NCBI GenBank assembly: GCA_963978545.1
Contig: OZ021731.1
Coordinates: 23,022,093 to 23,086,092 of the forward strand
Source: Linyphia triangularis
Lineage: Eukaryota; Arthropoda; Arachnida; Araneae; Linyphiidae
Length of the DNA: 64,000 bases
Direction: 5' to 3'
The position numbers were made by a program, and so were the translations under genes. The notes below the pieces were generated by a model, which searched no databases, had not been told where the DNA came from, and was given only the letters and a program-made list of their open reading frames with translations. Positions 52,560 through 64,000 of this stretch are shown in pieces (the first letter of the stretch is position 1; every line of letters starts with the position of its first letter).

Positions 52560-53208
52560 TTTGACGAAACTATAAAAAAAAATAGCTGACTTTAGAAGTA
52601 GTACGCAGTGGCGTATTTTCTTTATGAAGAAGATGTATAACCACTAATGATTGATTGCCTTGCAAATGTACGGAATAATCTTTTCACGTTTGGTATCAAA
52701 AATCAATTTCATGAAGTTTGTTTACGTAAATCACGTTTTAAATTAGAACGTTACTGTTACTATAAATTATCGGATATTATTGTTTCAAATTAATTTGCTG
52801 CGTGATTTGTGCAGTGTAAAACGCAGTTGAATTAACAAATTTACTTCTGTAATTGAGGAACATGATTTTTTTAATATTTTATTGACTTTAATTTTTTTTT
52901 ATTAACTGTAATATACTATATTTTTTTCCACCTATTTCATGAAAGTATGGTATTTAAATCCATCTAGAATTGGTTCCGTTTTGGATTTACCTGCAAAATA
53001 GAATGTTTAAACCATATCGTCTTCTAACTTTAAAATATCGGAGAACTTATCGATTTCAGTGGCGTCCTCGGTACAGGGAAGTAAAAGAGGATTTTAGACG
53101 TTTGCCCCTCGTAGAAATTTGAAGCTTACTAAACAAAAAAATTACCATGTACCATGTATTTAAAAAAAGTAATAAATATTTCCAATTTTTCTTAATTATT
53201 CTTAAATA
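52560..53208. other. AT-rich non-coding stretch
   Basis: No gene, repeat partner or RNA structure recognised. Confidence 0.4.
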
Positions 53209-53384
53209 CAGTCAAAGCCCGTAAACTCGAAATCGATGAGGCTGCCGAAATTGTTCGCGTTAACCGGAATTTCATGTTAAACGAATAAACTAACGTTAAG
53301 TTTTAAATACGGAGAACTTTTTTTACTTCTCGTTAAATGGGATTTCATGTTAAGCAATTTCACATTAACGGGGTTTGACCGAAA
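53209..53384. mobile_element. pogo/Tigger-like MITE
   Basis: The left end CAGTCAAAGCCCGTAAAC pairs with the complement of TTAACGGGGTTTGACCG at the right. Both ends lie at TA dinucleotides (53207-53208 and 53385-53386). CAGTCAAACCCCGTTAA-type ends and TA target duplications are typical of the pogo/Tigger branch of Tc1/mariner. ~176 bp, no transposase. Confidence 0.75.
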
Positions 53385-53389
53385 TACAC

Positions 53390-54600
53390 AATTTTTAAAT
53401 TATTTTACAAGGTATTTTTTATTTTAATATGTGTGCGGTTCCTATAAATAACACAATATTTATGTGTTTGCAACTACATGAATGGTGTGGTTATATTTTA
53501 ACTTTCTGTAAAAGATGCTCCATTTGGGTTGTGAGACAAGTTTTTGTGACAAAAGGGGAAATTAATAGTTAGGATAAATTTTAATAAAACATGCACTCAT
53601 ATTTCTAAAACTACACAATCAAATTTTAATCCAAATAATTTAACGGGGCAAAACTGTGGGATTTTTCAAATCGATTTTTTTTAAAAGAAGATGATATATG
53701 TTGAGAGGATTTAGGAGAAGTATGGATATTAGCGGATGCACCATCTTAAAATTATTCCTGTAAGAAAAACATTTTTTTTTTTTTTTTTTTTTTGTAATTT
53801 AAAAAAAAAAAAAAAAAAAAGCTATCAACAAAGTGCTGCTTAAGTATTATTTCAATTCTGTTGAATATTTGAATTATTGAAAGAACTGATATAAATTCTG
53901 CATAGAAATATTAGAATGACCATAAGAATGACTTTTCTTTACATGAGGGCTATTAACTGTTCCGAAATATCATTACACATGATATAAAAAAAATTTAAAA
54001 CACCCTTCTATAAAAGGTTTTTGAAGGATAGCTAAATGAATCCCAACAGAACCAAGTTTGAGTCTCGAATTGGAGAATATGTGAAAAACTCTCACCAAAC
54101 AAGTTATATAATTAGGTACACATTTTAAAAACGCAAATTTTGAAAATCTGAAATTATAAATAAGTTATTCATAAACAACATATGACTCACAATTTTAAAT
54201 TCTGTACGGTAGGAGAAAATGGCTTAATAATGTATCTTGAAAAGCTTCGAAATTTTTGCAACTTTAGTGCATTCGTAAGGTGAAAAAGAAGATCATATAT
54301 AGATATTTATTTCCTTGAGATTAAAAAAAATAAGCTTAAAACTGTTCACAATAACAAAACACTTCTTACTAATAATTAAACAAATGCAAAATTAACTTTA
54401 AACTGTTTGGATTAACAGGCTTGATTCACAATTTTCTAATATTTTCAAACATATTAATATGCTTTTTAGCAATGATTTACAAGATAGCTTTAATAAATAC
54501 TGTGCATACAAGTTCACATAAAATTTTGTTTTGCTCTGGTTCAGAGACTTTAATGTTTTCAGGTTAGGCTTTAATCTTTTTATTTTTAAAGTCTGAACAT
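53390..54600. other. AT-rich region upstream of the host gene
   Basis: Long T- and A-runs near 53770-53820. The minus-strand frame 54398-54643 has no recognisable domain. Nothing is called. Confidence 0.4.
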
Positions 54601-54609
54601 AATCGTGGG

Positions 54610-54888
54610 AAAGAAATGTTTTCCGCACACCTGCGTCGAACAAGAAGTTTCATTCGGGGTGCAAGCCTTCCTAGAAATGGCTTCTAACGGGACCGCAGCG
54701 AAATAAAGTAACTAATTACCGTTGTTTCGGGCCAGGCACAACCAGATAACGCTCTGTCTCAAGCGTCGCTAAGCGATGGATGAAAATGTGAACAAACTAT
54801 TCTAAGAACTGGATTGTACACACGGTATTGAAATTTATCTATAGCTTTGTTTCTTTTTATCCATTTTTTATTTAACTAACCTGCTGAA
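54610..54888 (+). promoter_or_regulatory. Putative promoter and 5' UTR of the two-exon gene
   Basis: A locally CpG- and GC-richer patch (about 54610-54790, for example CAAGCGTCGCTAAGCGATGG) stands out from AT-rich flanks directly upstream of the predicted start codon. No TATA box is evident. The promoter role is inferred from position and composition. Confidence 0.4.
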
Positions 54889-56797
54889 ATGTGGAAAGGA
54901 TTATTCTATAAAGGAGTTACTTTCAAGTATGTAAACTTTACAGGTAAGTTGTATCATGTTATTAATGCATTGCTTTCAAACTTTTAGTGTTCTAAGTTAG
55001 GCTTAATCCTACCGTAACTCAAGCCAAGGCCGAGCTGGATTGAACCAGGCCGTGACAACTAATAGTAAAGAGTGGAAACAGCCGCAGTTGACTAGTAGCG
55101 CTGCATTCCAACCAAAACAGTAGCATGTGTTTTCTTTGCTTGGTCAAATACGAAAACCAATACGTTACTAAGAGGAAAAAATTACTTTATTTTTAAAATG
55201 CAAAAAGAACACGGCGAATATCGCCCAACGATACTATTAACGAATGAAATAAATTTATACACAGTTCACTCGCGACAATTTATTATTCATATTTCATGCA
55301 AATATGATGTCAGAAGTCACACTACACTATCATTTATTTTAAAATTCTTTGCTTTTTGTTGATTATTACGTATCAAATATGAGACTTTGATATCTATTTT
55401 TAGAATTAAGTTGTTTATTTAAAATAAGGCCTATTTTTGAATTTTATTTTCATTACTTTTTATGGAAACAGAGTTTGGAATTCTTTGTCGTATTTTTAAA
55501 AAATATTAGAAATTATAAAAATTAAATTCTCGTGATCAGAGTTGACAGCCATGGATATTTTTATTTTAGCTGACGTTCTAAAAAATTTTCATTGCAGTTT
55601 TTGATTTAATTTTTTTAATTTCTAATATTTTTTGCAAATAGAATTGATGTCATCCTCATAGATTTACATTTATTAATTTCATTATCATTTAAAACCAAAC
55701 ATGGTAAGTTGTTGCGTACCACACTGTACTTCATATTCTGGAAAGAGAGCCGATGTTGAATTTCACGAATTCCCTTTGGATCCGGATCAACGACAACGAA
55801 TCTGCCTTATCGACAATGAATCTGCCTGTCAAATTTAATGGTGATTGGATGACTGCAAGTTGGTTTTTTAGTACACTGAAGATAGAAGCGTGTGTAAAAG
55901 CGACCTTTTAGTGACAGTGACACCTCCCGAAACATGATATAATGCAACCTTAACGACAACGAATCTACCTGTTAAATTTCAGGGTGATTGGGTGACGGCA
56001 AGATGTTTTTTTTAGTATCTGAAGATATAAGCGTAAGTAAAAGCGACCTTTTAGTGACAGTGAAATTTGATAGAATGCCCCCAAAATTTGATAGAATGCA
56101 TTGTCATTGACATCAAATTTATCTGCCAAATTTCAGCCCTATTGATTTACGGCAAGTGTGTTAATATCACTATATTGCAGTTTCAAATCTGGTTGGATCG
56201 TAGCGCTCCCTTGTTTTGTGGGAGAAAATGGAACTAACAACTTGTTTCCTTTGCTCCCATAGACTTTTGAAAATTGTCACGGCCTGGAGAGTGCCTTAGC
56301 GCTCGTTACAATCCAGTTCGGCCTTGCTCAAGCAATCTCTCATAGAAATTAAAAAAAAGTTTTATTTCCTAATTCTATTTAAATATTCTTTTGAAAATTT
56401 TTGAAAATTTAATTTTGTAAAACTGAGAATGGGAAATTTTAAGATGCTTGTTTCCTACTGATACAACTATCATGCAAACATTTGCTGATTTTTTAACATC
56501 ATTAAAAATAGTTAGAAAGTAAGATTTCTATTAATCACTTGATTTAATTTGAAATTATATTTTAATGGCTATATTCGTAAACAAAACCTGATGATGTTTA
56601 TTTTCTTAGTACCAAGGAAGGTTACAAGAATATATGATACCGATGGAAGAATAGACCAGTTAGAAGAATATACGATGAAATGTAAAAGAAAATTTAAACA
56701 TTGCAAAAAAAGACTGGTTGTTGTGTATTCAAGAATACCCAATTATTTTTTATGGCCTGAACATCCAAAAATTTCTAATAAGTATTCGACAGAATAA
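54889..56797 (+). CDS. Candidate host gene, two exons, 80-aa basic protein
   Basis: Exon 1 (54889-54943) encodes [18 protein letters not shown] plus one base and ends CAG/GTAAGT, a consensus donor. Exon 2 (56610-56797) follows a pyrimidine-rich TTTATTTTCTTAG acceptor. The split codon becomes Val and the frame continues [32 protein letters not shown] and [10 protein letters not shown] to a TAA. Phase agrees across the join. The 80-aa product is strongly basic with no obvious membrane segment; I do not recognise its family. The 1666-bp intron contains a P-like transposon in the same orientation. Removing it leaves an intron of ~360 bp. Confidence 0.65.
55025..56326 (+). mobile_element. P-like transposon in the intron of the host gene
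   Basis: 1302 bp with perfect 7-bp target duplications CTCAAGC (55018-55024 and 56327-56333). Left terminus CAAGGCCGAGCTGGATTG and right terminus, reverse-complemented, CAAGGCCGAACTGGATTG. CAGGCCGTGACAA lies inside each. It has a truncated THAP domain (55701) and about two copies of the ~148-bp satellite (near 55905 and 56045). It is collinear, in reverse, with 44631-46901. Confidence 0.9.
55701..55800 (+). pseudogene. Truncated THAP domain of the intronic P-like element
   Basis: From ATG 55701: [20 protein letters not shown], then [13 protein letters not shown], where satellite sequence takes over. The first Cys pair (C-x3/4-C) and FH-x-FP are intact. The Trp and second half are lost. Confidence 0.8.
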
Positions 56798-56818
56798 TGG
56801 TTCTTGAAATGCAATGCT

Positions 56819-56887
56819 AATAAAGATGGTTCTTAGTTACAAAAGAATATAATAATGTTCTCAAGTTGAGCTCTTCTGAAAAATAAA
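56819..56887 (+). terminator. Polyadenylation signals of the two-exon gene
   Basis: AATAAA at 56819-56824 and again at 56882-56887, 22 and 85 bases after the stop codon, on the coding strand. Confidence 0.6.
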
Positions 56888-57144
56888 AGATGTACTTCAC
56901 TACTTTTTATTTCAGTAGTTAGTTGCATTTATTAATGCTGTTTTTTTTTTTTTTTTTTTTTTTAAATTTTATTTTTTTATTTATTATTATTATTATTATT
57001 ATCAATTTTATGAAAAGTTATTTATAAATTTTTTTTTTACTGACATTTATTTGTAAATATATATAAAAATTATTCTTAGGGAGTAATCTTTATGATTTCA
57101 TTTTGACACTTATTTTCATATCAACGAGGTCTTATTTGTTTTCC

Positions 57145-57320
57145 CATCTGATGACTGTGATTAGCTCTCTGGCCATGCTTGCCAAAGGTGCCGGGATCGA
57201 ATCACGGATAAGGCATGGAAGTCCATTGTGGTTCGGAATCAACTTTAAGCTGTAGGTCCCATCCTCATAAGCCGTCATCGTGTATAAGAATAGGTCGTTG
57301 AGGTCAAAAATCAACCAATT
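57145..57320 (+). mobile_element. tRNA-derived SINE, family 2, copy c
   Basis: GATGACTGTGATTAGCTC, GTGCCGGGATCGAATCACGG, body GGTTCGGAATCAACTTTAAG and a short AATCAACCAA tail align with copies a and b. It is the most degenerate of the three and lacks the inverted-repeat arm next to it. Confidence 0.75.
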
Positions 57321-57864
57321 TTTCGTTTAAAAAAGAAAATACCCATTCGAAATAATTTATCACGTTCTTCTTGAGGAAATACATTACTTAAAAATGAACT
57401 TTTAATCAGAATTTTAAGTACTACCACTTTACAGTTTTAAAATTCCTATTATATTCAAAGTTGAAATAAAGGTTTATATAATAATTTAGTGTTTGTACTT
57501 TTGTAATGTTTATTCTTTTAAATACATATTGTTTTAATGTATTGTTTGTTATGCTATTGAAACTATATTTAAGATATGTTAGTGTATGAATATATTTCAG
57601 AGGATTTTCAACTTGAATAATCTACTATAAAAGGTTTGAATATTAGTAATATTAAAAATATCCAGTTATAATTTTAAGAATTTGTCGCAGTGTTTTAATT
57701 TAAATCCTACTCTCGGTGCTTTGATTTCATAAAATTAAATGTTGTATCTGAATATTCTACAATTAAACAACTTAACGTATTAAAACCTTTTATAACTCCC
57801 CCCAATACGTAATATTTTATAGAAATTATCAGAGATGTTTCATTACATCTGTGGATTACGGACT
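57321..57864. other. AT-rich non-coding stretch
   Basis: No gene or repeat structure recognised. Confidence 0.4.
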
Positions 57865-57873
57865 ACGGTAGAA

Positions 57874-58086
57874 AAAACTATAACTATAATAATGGTTCTA
57901 TGGTGGAGCCAGCCCGGAGGCACTGTTCCACCTATCGAAATGGAGCCCGAAGGGCGGTAATTCAGTGGGGTAAATATGAAAGGCACATTAAACAATTAAA
58001 TAAAAAAGGGGACGGACGGGACAAAAACAAACATACCATACAAAAAAATGCACTTAATAAGAAGCGGTTAAATACGCGGCGCAGGT

Positions 58087-58129
<43 letters not shown>

Positions 58130-58841
58130 TCCCCCCCCCCCTCCGAATCTGGGGAAAAACTATGTACAGTATAATGAGTCAAAAGCTATGAAAACAAGCT
58201 GTATAAGTAAAAAGGGCAATAAAATACGCAGCGCAGGTTAAATATTTTAAACTCCAGGTAACTGGGGAATAACTATGTACAAGAGCAAATTAGAAAAGTC
58301 TAACTAATTAATTGAATTTTTTGGCTAGAGTGGCATCTGACAAGCAGAATGCAGCGTACGGGCGGTACTCTGCATCTTCCTTTACTATCTCATAGTCGAA
58401 ACAGTTGCTAATTACAGGGTCAGCTTTAAGAGCCTTCCTAAAGAAAGTAATATTTAAACTAGCTAAGTGTTCAGCCACTGTTGGTACTCTTAAATCCCTG
58501 TGGATAAGGTCGTTCCTAACAAATCTAGAGGCGTCTACAATACCTCTCAGAACTTTGTTTTGTATTTTCTGCAGCTTAACTGCATCTCTAGCTTTGTGTG
58601 TGTTCCATGCAGGTGCAGCGTAAGTGAGAATTGGTCTAATGGTACTCAAGTATATACTCCTCTTGTAATTGAGGGAAAGCGAAGAATTTTTTCCTAGAAT
58701 AGGCCAAAGTCTGTTTAAAACAGCACAGGATTTGTTGTTTACTTTCTTGACATGGTCAGACCAAGTGAGAGTGTTATTGATAGTGACACCAAGGTATTTA
58801 GCACTTTGGACGATGGGGATAGTTTCTCCGAAAAGGGTGAA
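57874..58841 (-). mobile_element. Copy D: 5'-truncated family-1 Jockey element
   Basis: Nearly identical to E1 from its 3' tail (TTATAGTTATAGTTTTTT) into ORF2, with the stem-loop at 57945-57955. Flanked by 9-bp duplications ACGGTAGAA (57865-57873 and 58842-58850). A (TA)n plus C-run expansion (58090-58142) sits in its 3' UTR where E1 has a T-rich tract. Confidence 0.92.
58308..58841 (-). pseudogene. Copy D ORF2 C-terminal fragment
   Basis: About 177 codons of ORF2 matching E1's C-terminus (APAWNTHKARDAVKL, RFVRNDLIHRDLRVP), ending at the same stop. The 113-codon stretch from 58649 starts at an internal Met. Endonuclease and RT catalytic motifs are not included. A few substitutions separate it from E1 (for example NARD to KARD). 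Confidence 0.9.
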
Positions 58842-59029
58842 ACGGTAGAAGGCCTTCGTGTTTTCATATATAGCTTAGCGTGACGTCATCAAACTTAGTA
58901 CCGGGCCTTATACAGAGTAGAGAGTCTGTTTGATTCGCGGCGGTCCCGCTTCTAACCACTTATTTTTTAATTGTTCGTTTAAAGGAATTTCATGAAATGA
59001 AGAGCCTTTTAAGTTTCCCTTTCACCTCC

Positions 59030-59180
59030 TTACAAAATATAACACAACAATATATCATTTATGAAATTACTTAATTTTAAACATACGCAATAACTTATAC
59101 ACAATTCAGACCGAAACTAAAAACAAAAACCATCTTAGGTCTGTGAAAGCTACATCTAGAGGCTGACAGAGATTCCTTTT
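59030..59180 (+). repeat. Dispersed repeat segment, partner 26120-26290
   Basis: Same-orientation match ending in ACATCTAGAGGC and GAGATTCC, ~45 bp before the inverted THAP element. Confidence 0.7.
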
Positions 59181-59224
59181 CATCCATTGTTAAATGATCC
59201 ATGTGTCTCGCTGGTAGGACTTGA

Positions 59225-60350
59225 CAAGGCTAAACTCGATTCAAGGGGGAATAAGGCTTTGACAATGGCTGATTTCACGACGACCAACCTACGAGATAAA
59301 TTTTCTACTAGGACAGCGCCAATCCGAGGTAGTGACGAAAATCGTAACCGTCAACGAAAACAAACAAATCGTAAAACGAAACATAGCATTTTTACACAGC
59401 ATTATGCAAATAGAAAAATGATTTAATTCATTAGTTTGTTAATACTAGGGTGAACCTACCAGTAATTGACCATTTAGTGCAAGTTTCTACACATATAATT
59501 TTTTTTCTTGAAAAATTACTAACGGAATACTATGAAAACTTTCCAAAATATAAATTGATTAATGAAGCTCAATAATAAATTAACATGATGTTCCAGTCCT
59601 TTTTACAATTTAATATATCATCAGAATTTCTTACCAAAAGCAATTGTGCCAGTAATTAACCAAGTAGACATTACTAATTGACCACAGCTATGCTAATAAT
59701 TGACCACTTCTTTACCAGAATAAAACCAAAAATTAATTGTTAAATTCTGTTATAAAATGCTCTAATATTCCTAAATTAACTATTAAATGAATTAAAAAAA
59801 GGAAGTAAAAATAAATATAATCAATTTTAATTAATGAAAATACTGGATCATCAGTGTAAAATATATTATGATGATATAGATATCTTACTCAAAAAATTAA
59901 AACAAGAAAATCGAAATAATATAGAAAAGACTATCTAATCCAATATTTTCAATTCTGAATAGATTTAGATGAAAAGAATTGAATTTAGAGGCTATTATTT
60001 CTTGAACTCTTTCAAAAAGCATCCGTTTATCAAATGGAACACGGTTTAGTTCTAAATCAGCTGGGAATTCGTGAAAAGATATTTTATCGACCGCACTATT
60101 TGGCTTACATAAAGGTACACAGCAATAGACCGGCATTTTGTAATGTTTTGGAAATTAAAAGAGTAAATAATTACAACTTACAAAACGGTAACAACATCCA
60201 ATTAAAGAATGTGAATTCAGAGCAATATAAATCAAAACAATCCTACTAGACCAGTGCCATCTAGTGGTAAACGGTCAAACTAAGGTAGTATTTGAAACCG
60301 TTTGATCTTTGCCGCAGTGTGACAGTCGCTGTGAAATAAGTTTAGCCGTG
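59225..60350 (-). mobile_element. P-like transposon with THAP remnant, copy 2
   Basis: 1126 bp, the same length as copy 1 (26314-27439) and its reverse complement in content. The left terminus is CAAGGCTAAACTCGATTCA; the right, reverse-complemented, is CACGGCTAAACTTATTTCA. Flanking 7-mers GACTTGA and TACTTAA agree at five positions, so the target duplication is degenerate. The 59187-59426 plus-strand frame is an antisense artefact. Confidence 0.8.
59897..60136 (-). pseudogene. THAP-domain fragment of P-like copy 2, 79 aa
   Basis: MPVYCCVPLCKPN and SFHEFPADLELNR match copy 1's THAP fragment and keep the first Cys pair and FH-x-FP block. The C-terminal Trp and Cys-x2-His half is absent. One small indel separates it from copy 1 near the end (GLDSLFYI versus GLDRFYI). 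Confidence 0.78.
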
Positions 60351-60454
60351 TACTTAATTGCGTATTCGCAAGCATGTCGTGTCATGATTGCTTAATAACT
60401 CACTTTGTGGGATATAACTTAGTATAAAGGTTAATTCAGAGTTTTTATACGAAA

Positions 60455-61445
<991 letters not shown>

Positions 61446-61627
61446 CCTTTGTTTATTTGACGCTTTGAGGTTCCAGAGATTCCTTATTAATGTTTTCACA
61501 AAAAACAATTTTTAATAGGCCTTGAGCTCTGAAAGTTTCAACATAAGAAATTTTGTTCTAATTTTGCTTTCCACAAACACGTGTTAAAATAATCTTAAAA
61601 GGGTGCTATATTATTGCATTAACGGGA

Positions 61628-61629
<2 letters not shown>

Positions 61630-61712
<83 letters not shown>
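61630..61712. repeat. (GT)n microsatellite, ~83 bp
   Basis: Uninterrupted GT dinucleotide tract. Confidence 0.97.
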
Positions 61713-61713
<1 letters not shown>

Positions 61714-61764
61714 GACAGAGGAGAGGCTTCTAATATTAAGGCTTTAAGTATCAGTTAGATTTTA

Positions 61765-61960
61765 GTGAATGAAGCGAGCTTATGCTAAAGCAACAAATGA
61801 ACCTTTCAGCGGGAGAATTGAGCCTATTCTTGCATAGTAATGAACCTTTCAACAAGTGAAGTAAGCCTGTACTTATGTGTCAATGAACTTTTCAGCGAAG
61901 GAAGCGAGCTCGATTTTGCATAGAACCTTCCTGCGAGTGAAGCGCCAAAAATTGGGACCT
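61765..61960 (+). repeat. Minisatellite, ~43-bp unit, about four copies
   Basis: The unit AATGAACCTTTCAGCGAG...GAGCCTATTCTTGCATAG recurs near 61797, 61840, 61883 and (partial) 61924, with ~43-base spacing and substitutions. GAAGCGAGC-type motifs occur in several units. Confidence 0.8.
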
Positions 61961-62057
61961 ATACACCAATGACGGATTTCCGCAAAGCGAGGCATCACAG
62001 CTAGCTAAAATATTGCACATGTGAAAATTTCGTAGTGATGCTCGGGTATTCAGCTAG
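61961..62057 (+). mobile_element. Possible Helitron-type 3' end
   Basis: After the minisatellite the sequence reads GATGCTCGGGTATTCAGCTAG followed by T. A terminal CTAG next to T, downstream of a minisatellite, is a pattern of non-autonomous Helitrons. No clear terminal hairpin or TC 5' start was found, so this is weak. Confidence 0.3.
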
Positions 62058-64000
62058 TTATTTTAATAATGTAAATAACGTAGCCATGCTTAAGCAGAGA
62101 CGAAGGAACGAGCGAACACAGTCAACCCAAGAGCAGAGCAGGAACGAAGAACGTCTCTTATGTTTAGTGGAGTTGAGTTGTACAACATATGACATCACCC
62201 TTTTAGATGTGTATATTTCATTTACACATTACCTAATATAAACATTACAATTTTTTATTTACAATCTCAGAACAATAAAGAACATTGAAAGTTTTACATC
62301 TCATAGTCATTCAGGTATCTTGGGTTACTTGGTTTTAAATCCGCGTTTGTAATGACCGATAGGGTGTGCTACAAATATACCTGTTGCTTTTGTTTGTTTA
62401 CAATTTACCTTACACGTGATAAGTTCCGATCTTGAAACAAGACAGGGCAGATTAATTCGCAGCAGCAATCATTCTTAGTGTTATTGATTTAATGCGTGTT
62501 TTTGAATGGAATTTTAATTTATTTCAATATTTCAAGGGAGTACTTTTTGTAAACAGCCTTTCTCAATGGAAGAACGCTTAGAAATTTCGTGAAAAGTTCC
62601 CATACCTGTAATTGTGTTCGAGAAGCCGAAGCAATTCTTGATGCTATTTATCATTAATTTTGTTAAAGAAAAGGCGAATTTTTATGATGTTAACATTTAC
62701 AAAAAAATTTCTTCTGGCAGAAAAACCATATTATCTAGTTGCTCTGACTACTTTTCAAACAGTTTCAGGTGAAATTCATGTCAAATTTTTTCTGTATATT
62801 TTTCCTCGTGTTTTCTTATAAAAAGTCCCTTTTTACGTTCATATAACTGTGTTGGACAACCTCTACTTGCCTGGTTTTTAATTCTATTTTCTTGTTTAAA
62901 ACGTTTTATTACATACTTAACAGTTAAATGGAATAAATTAAATATATTAGCCATACATAGAATACATTTATTATTATTACAATAATATATGATACATTTT
63001 AAACAACTGTTTGTTGATTCTTTTACGACTTTTAAAAAAAAAAAATTATGAGAACAATTTTAAAGAACAAATAGCTTTAAATAAATCGAGAAGATCTATA
63101 TTACAGACAATCTATTGTTTAAAAGTCATCACTATGCACAAATTAAAAAAAATCAAAAATAAATTAAAATAAAAAAAGCGTAAAAATTATTTTATCAATG
63201 AAATCATCAGAAATTGTTATGGTGTACAAACACTTTTGTGGAATTTCCCCCCCCTTGTTATATGAATTTATATTTTTATGAAATAAAACGATTCAATACT
63301 TCTTTTAAAAATGGTATATTTCATTCAGAATTAATAACATTCTACAAAAAAAAAAAAAAAAAAAAAAATTGAAGTTAATATTCGAATTTAATTCCATACT
63401 ACATCACTTTTCTACAAATTCTTAAGGCATACGAAGACTTTTGAGAGCCACTGTATAACATTATCATAATCTATTTTGCGAATATCTACTAATCATAATT
63501 GCTATGCAGTAAGTTGCAAAATAAATTGTACTTACTTGGGGCTCGATAATGACAAGAATTATAATGCTTAGAACAAACGCTCATTCTAAATATAGATTTT
63601 CCAATACGGAATAACTTAATTCATTCGTCTCTCCTGTTTGCACTAAAAATTTTGCGAGAGCTGGGGCAAGTTTTATAAATCTTGTTGTTTAATGATGGAA
63701 ACCTGTGGAAACTTAGCACCGAAATTCTTGATCCTTTCCTCTTACACTGCGGAACACAACAAAAAATATTGCCTTTTTTTTAACAACTTCAATTTTTTTT
63801 TTTTTTGTAAGTTATGAACGTAGTTTGCAATGCAAGTCTACGGACAAAATATCACCCAGCAGGAATAATAATGTTTCGAAATATATCCGATAGAAGGCGA
63901 GCATTTCGTTATAATTACGAATATCAGGCTTGATTGCCAATGGACAATTCCCGCATTTTTGTATTATTTTTTATTCAATTAATAGCCATAAAGACAAAAT
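62058..64000. other. AT-rich terminal stretch, no gene recognised
   Basis: Homopolymer-rich sequence (A-run near 63346-63368, T-run near 63795-63806). A 68-codon frame at 62035-62241 has no recognisable domain. I see no repeat partner within the window. Confidence 0.4.

Noticed and set aside
59187..59426. 79-aa plus-strand frame as a gene
   Set aside because: It lies antisense in the P-like copy 2 and its first codons precede the element; no domain.

Overview
This is an AT-rich animal nuclear window. It is almost certainly arthropod, and the mix of transposon families makes a chelicerate such as a spider most likely; that is an impression from repeat content, not a proof. Nearly all recognisable coding sequence belongs to transposable elements. 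I found one candidate host gene, a small two-exon gene at 54889-56797, and no rRNA, intact tRNA, CRISPR or bacterial feature.

Layout. 1-7.7 kb holds a decayed CR1-like LINE broken by a piggyBac-like MITE, an RTE-like fragment broken by a tRNA-derived SINE, and older repeats. 7.7-15.4 kb is mostly AT-rich DNA with a 145-bp duplication, a ~385-400-bp tandem array, a long (TA)n tract and two short inverted-repeat MITEs. 15.4-23.4 kb holds three Jockey-clade non-LTR retrotransposons head to tail on the minus strand. E1 has an intact 901-aa EN-RT ORF. E2 carries a gag-like ORF1 and no RT. E3 is a truncated, mutated family-2 copy. All three abut near-identical target-like sequence. 26.3-27.4 kb is a P-like element with a THAP remnant, and 28.2 kb holds another THAP fragment. 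30.8-36.5 kb is a full-length family-2 Jockey element with intact ORF1 (703 aa) and ORF2 (932 aa) between perfect 13-bp target duplications. 37.3-40.2 kb and 41.8-47.7 kb are two copies of a Ty3/gypsy-like element that keeps gag, protease and the integrase tail but lacks RT, RNase H and the integrase core. The second copy is interrupted by a 2.27-kb P-like element carrying eight tandem satellite units. 48.1-52.3 kb contains a decayed copy of an uncharacterised dispersed gene family (EEADTK, SPDTDVL and Cys-rich motifs) between long inverted repeats. 54.9-56.8 kb is the host gene, with a P-like element in its intron. 57.9-58.8 kb is a truncated E1-family copy. 59.2-60.4 kb is a second 1126-bp THAP element. 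The rest is dispersed repeat and microsatellite.

How the parts relate. E1 and copy B supply Jockey-type endonuclease and reverse transcriptase. E2 lacks them but shares E1's 3' end, including a GCCC-GAA-GGGC stem-loop, so trans-mobilisation is plausible. The THAP elements share a terminus close to CAAGGCnnAACTnGATT and 7-bp target duplications, the signature of the P superfamily. The gag-protease LTR element looks like a non-autonomous lineage needing RT and integrase from a relative. Nested insertions give relative ages: LINE before piggyBac MITE, LTR element before P-like element, RTE fragment before SINE.
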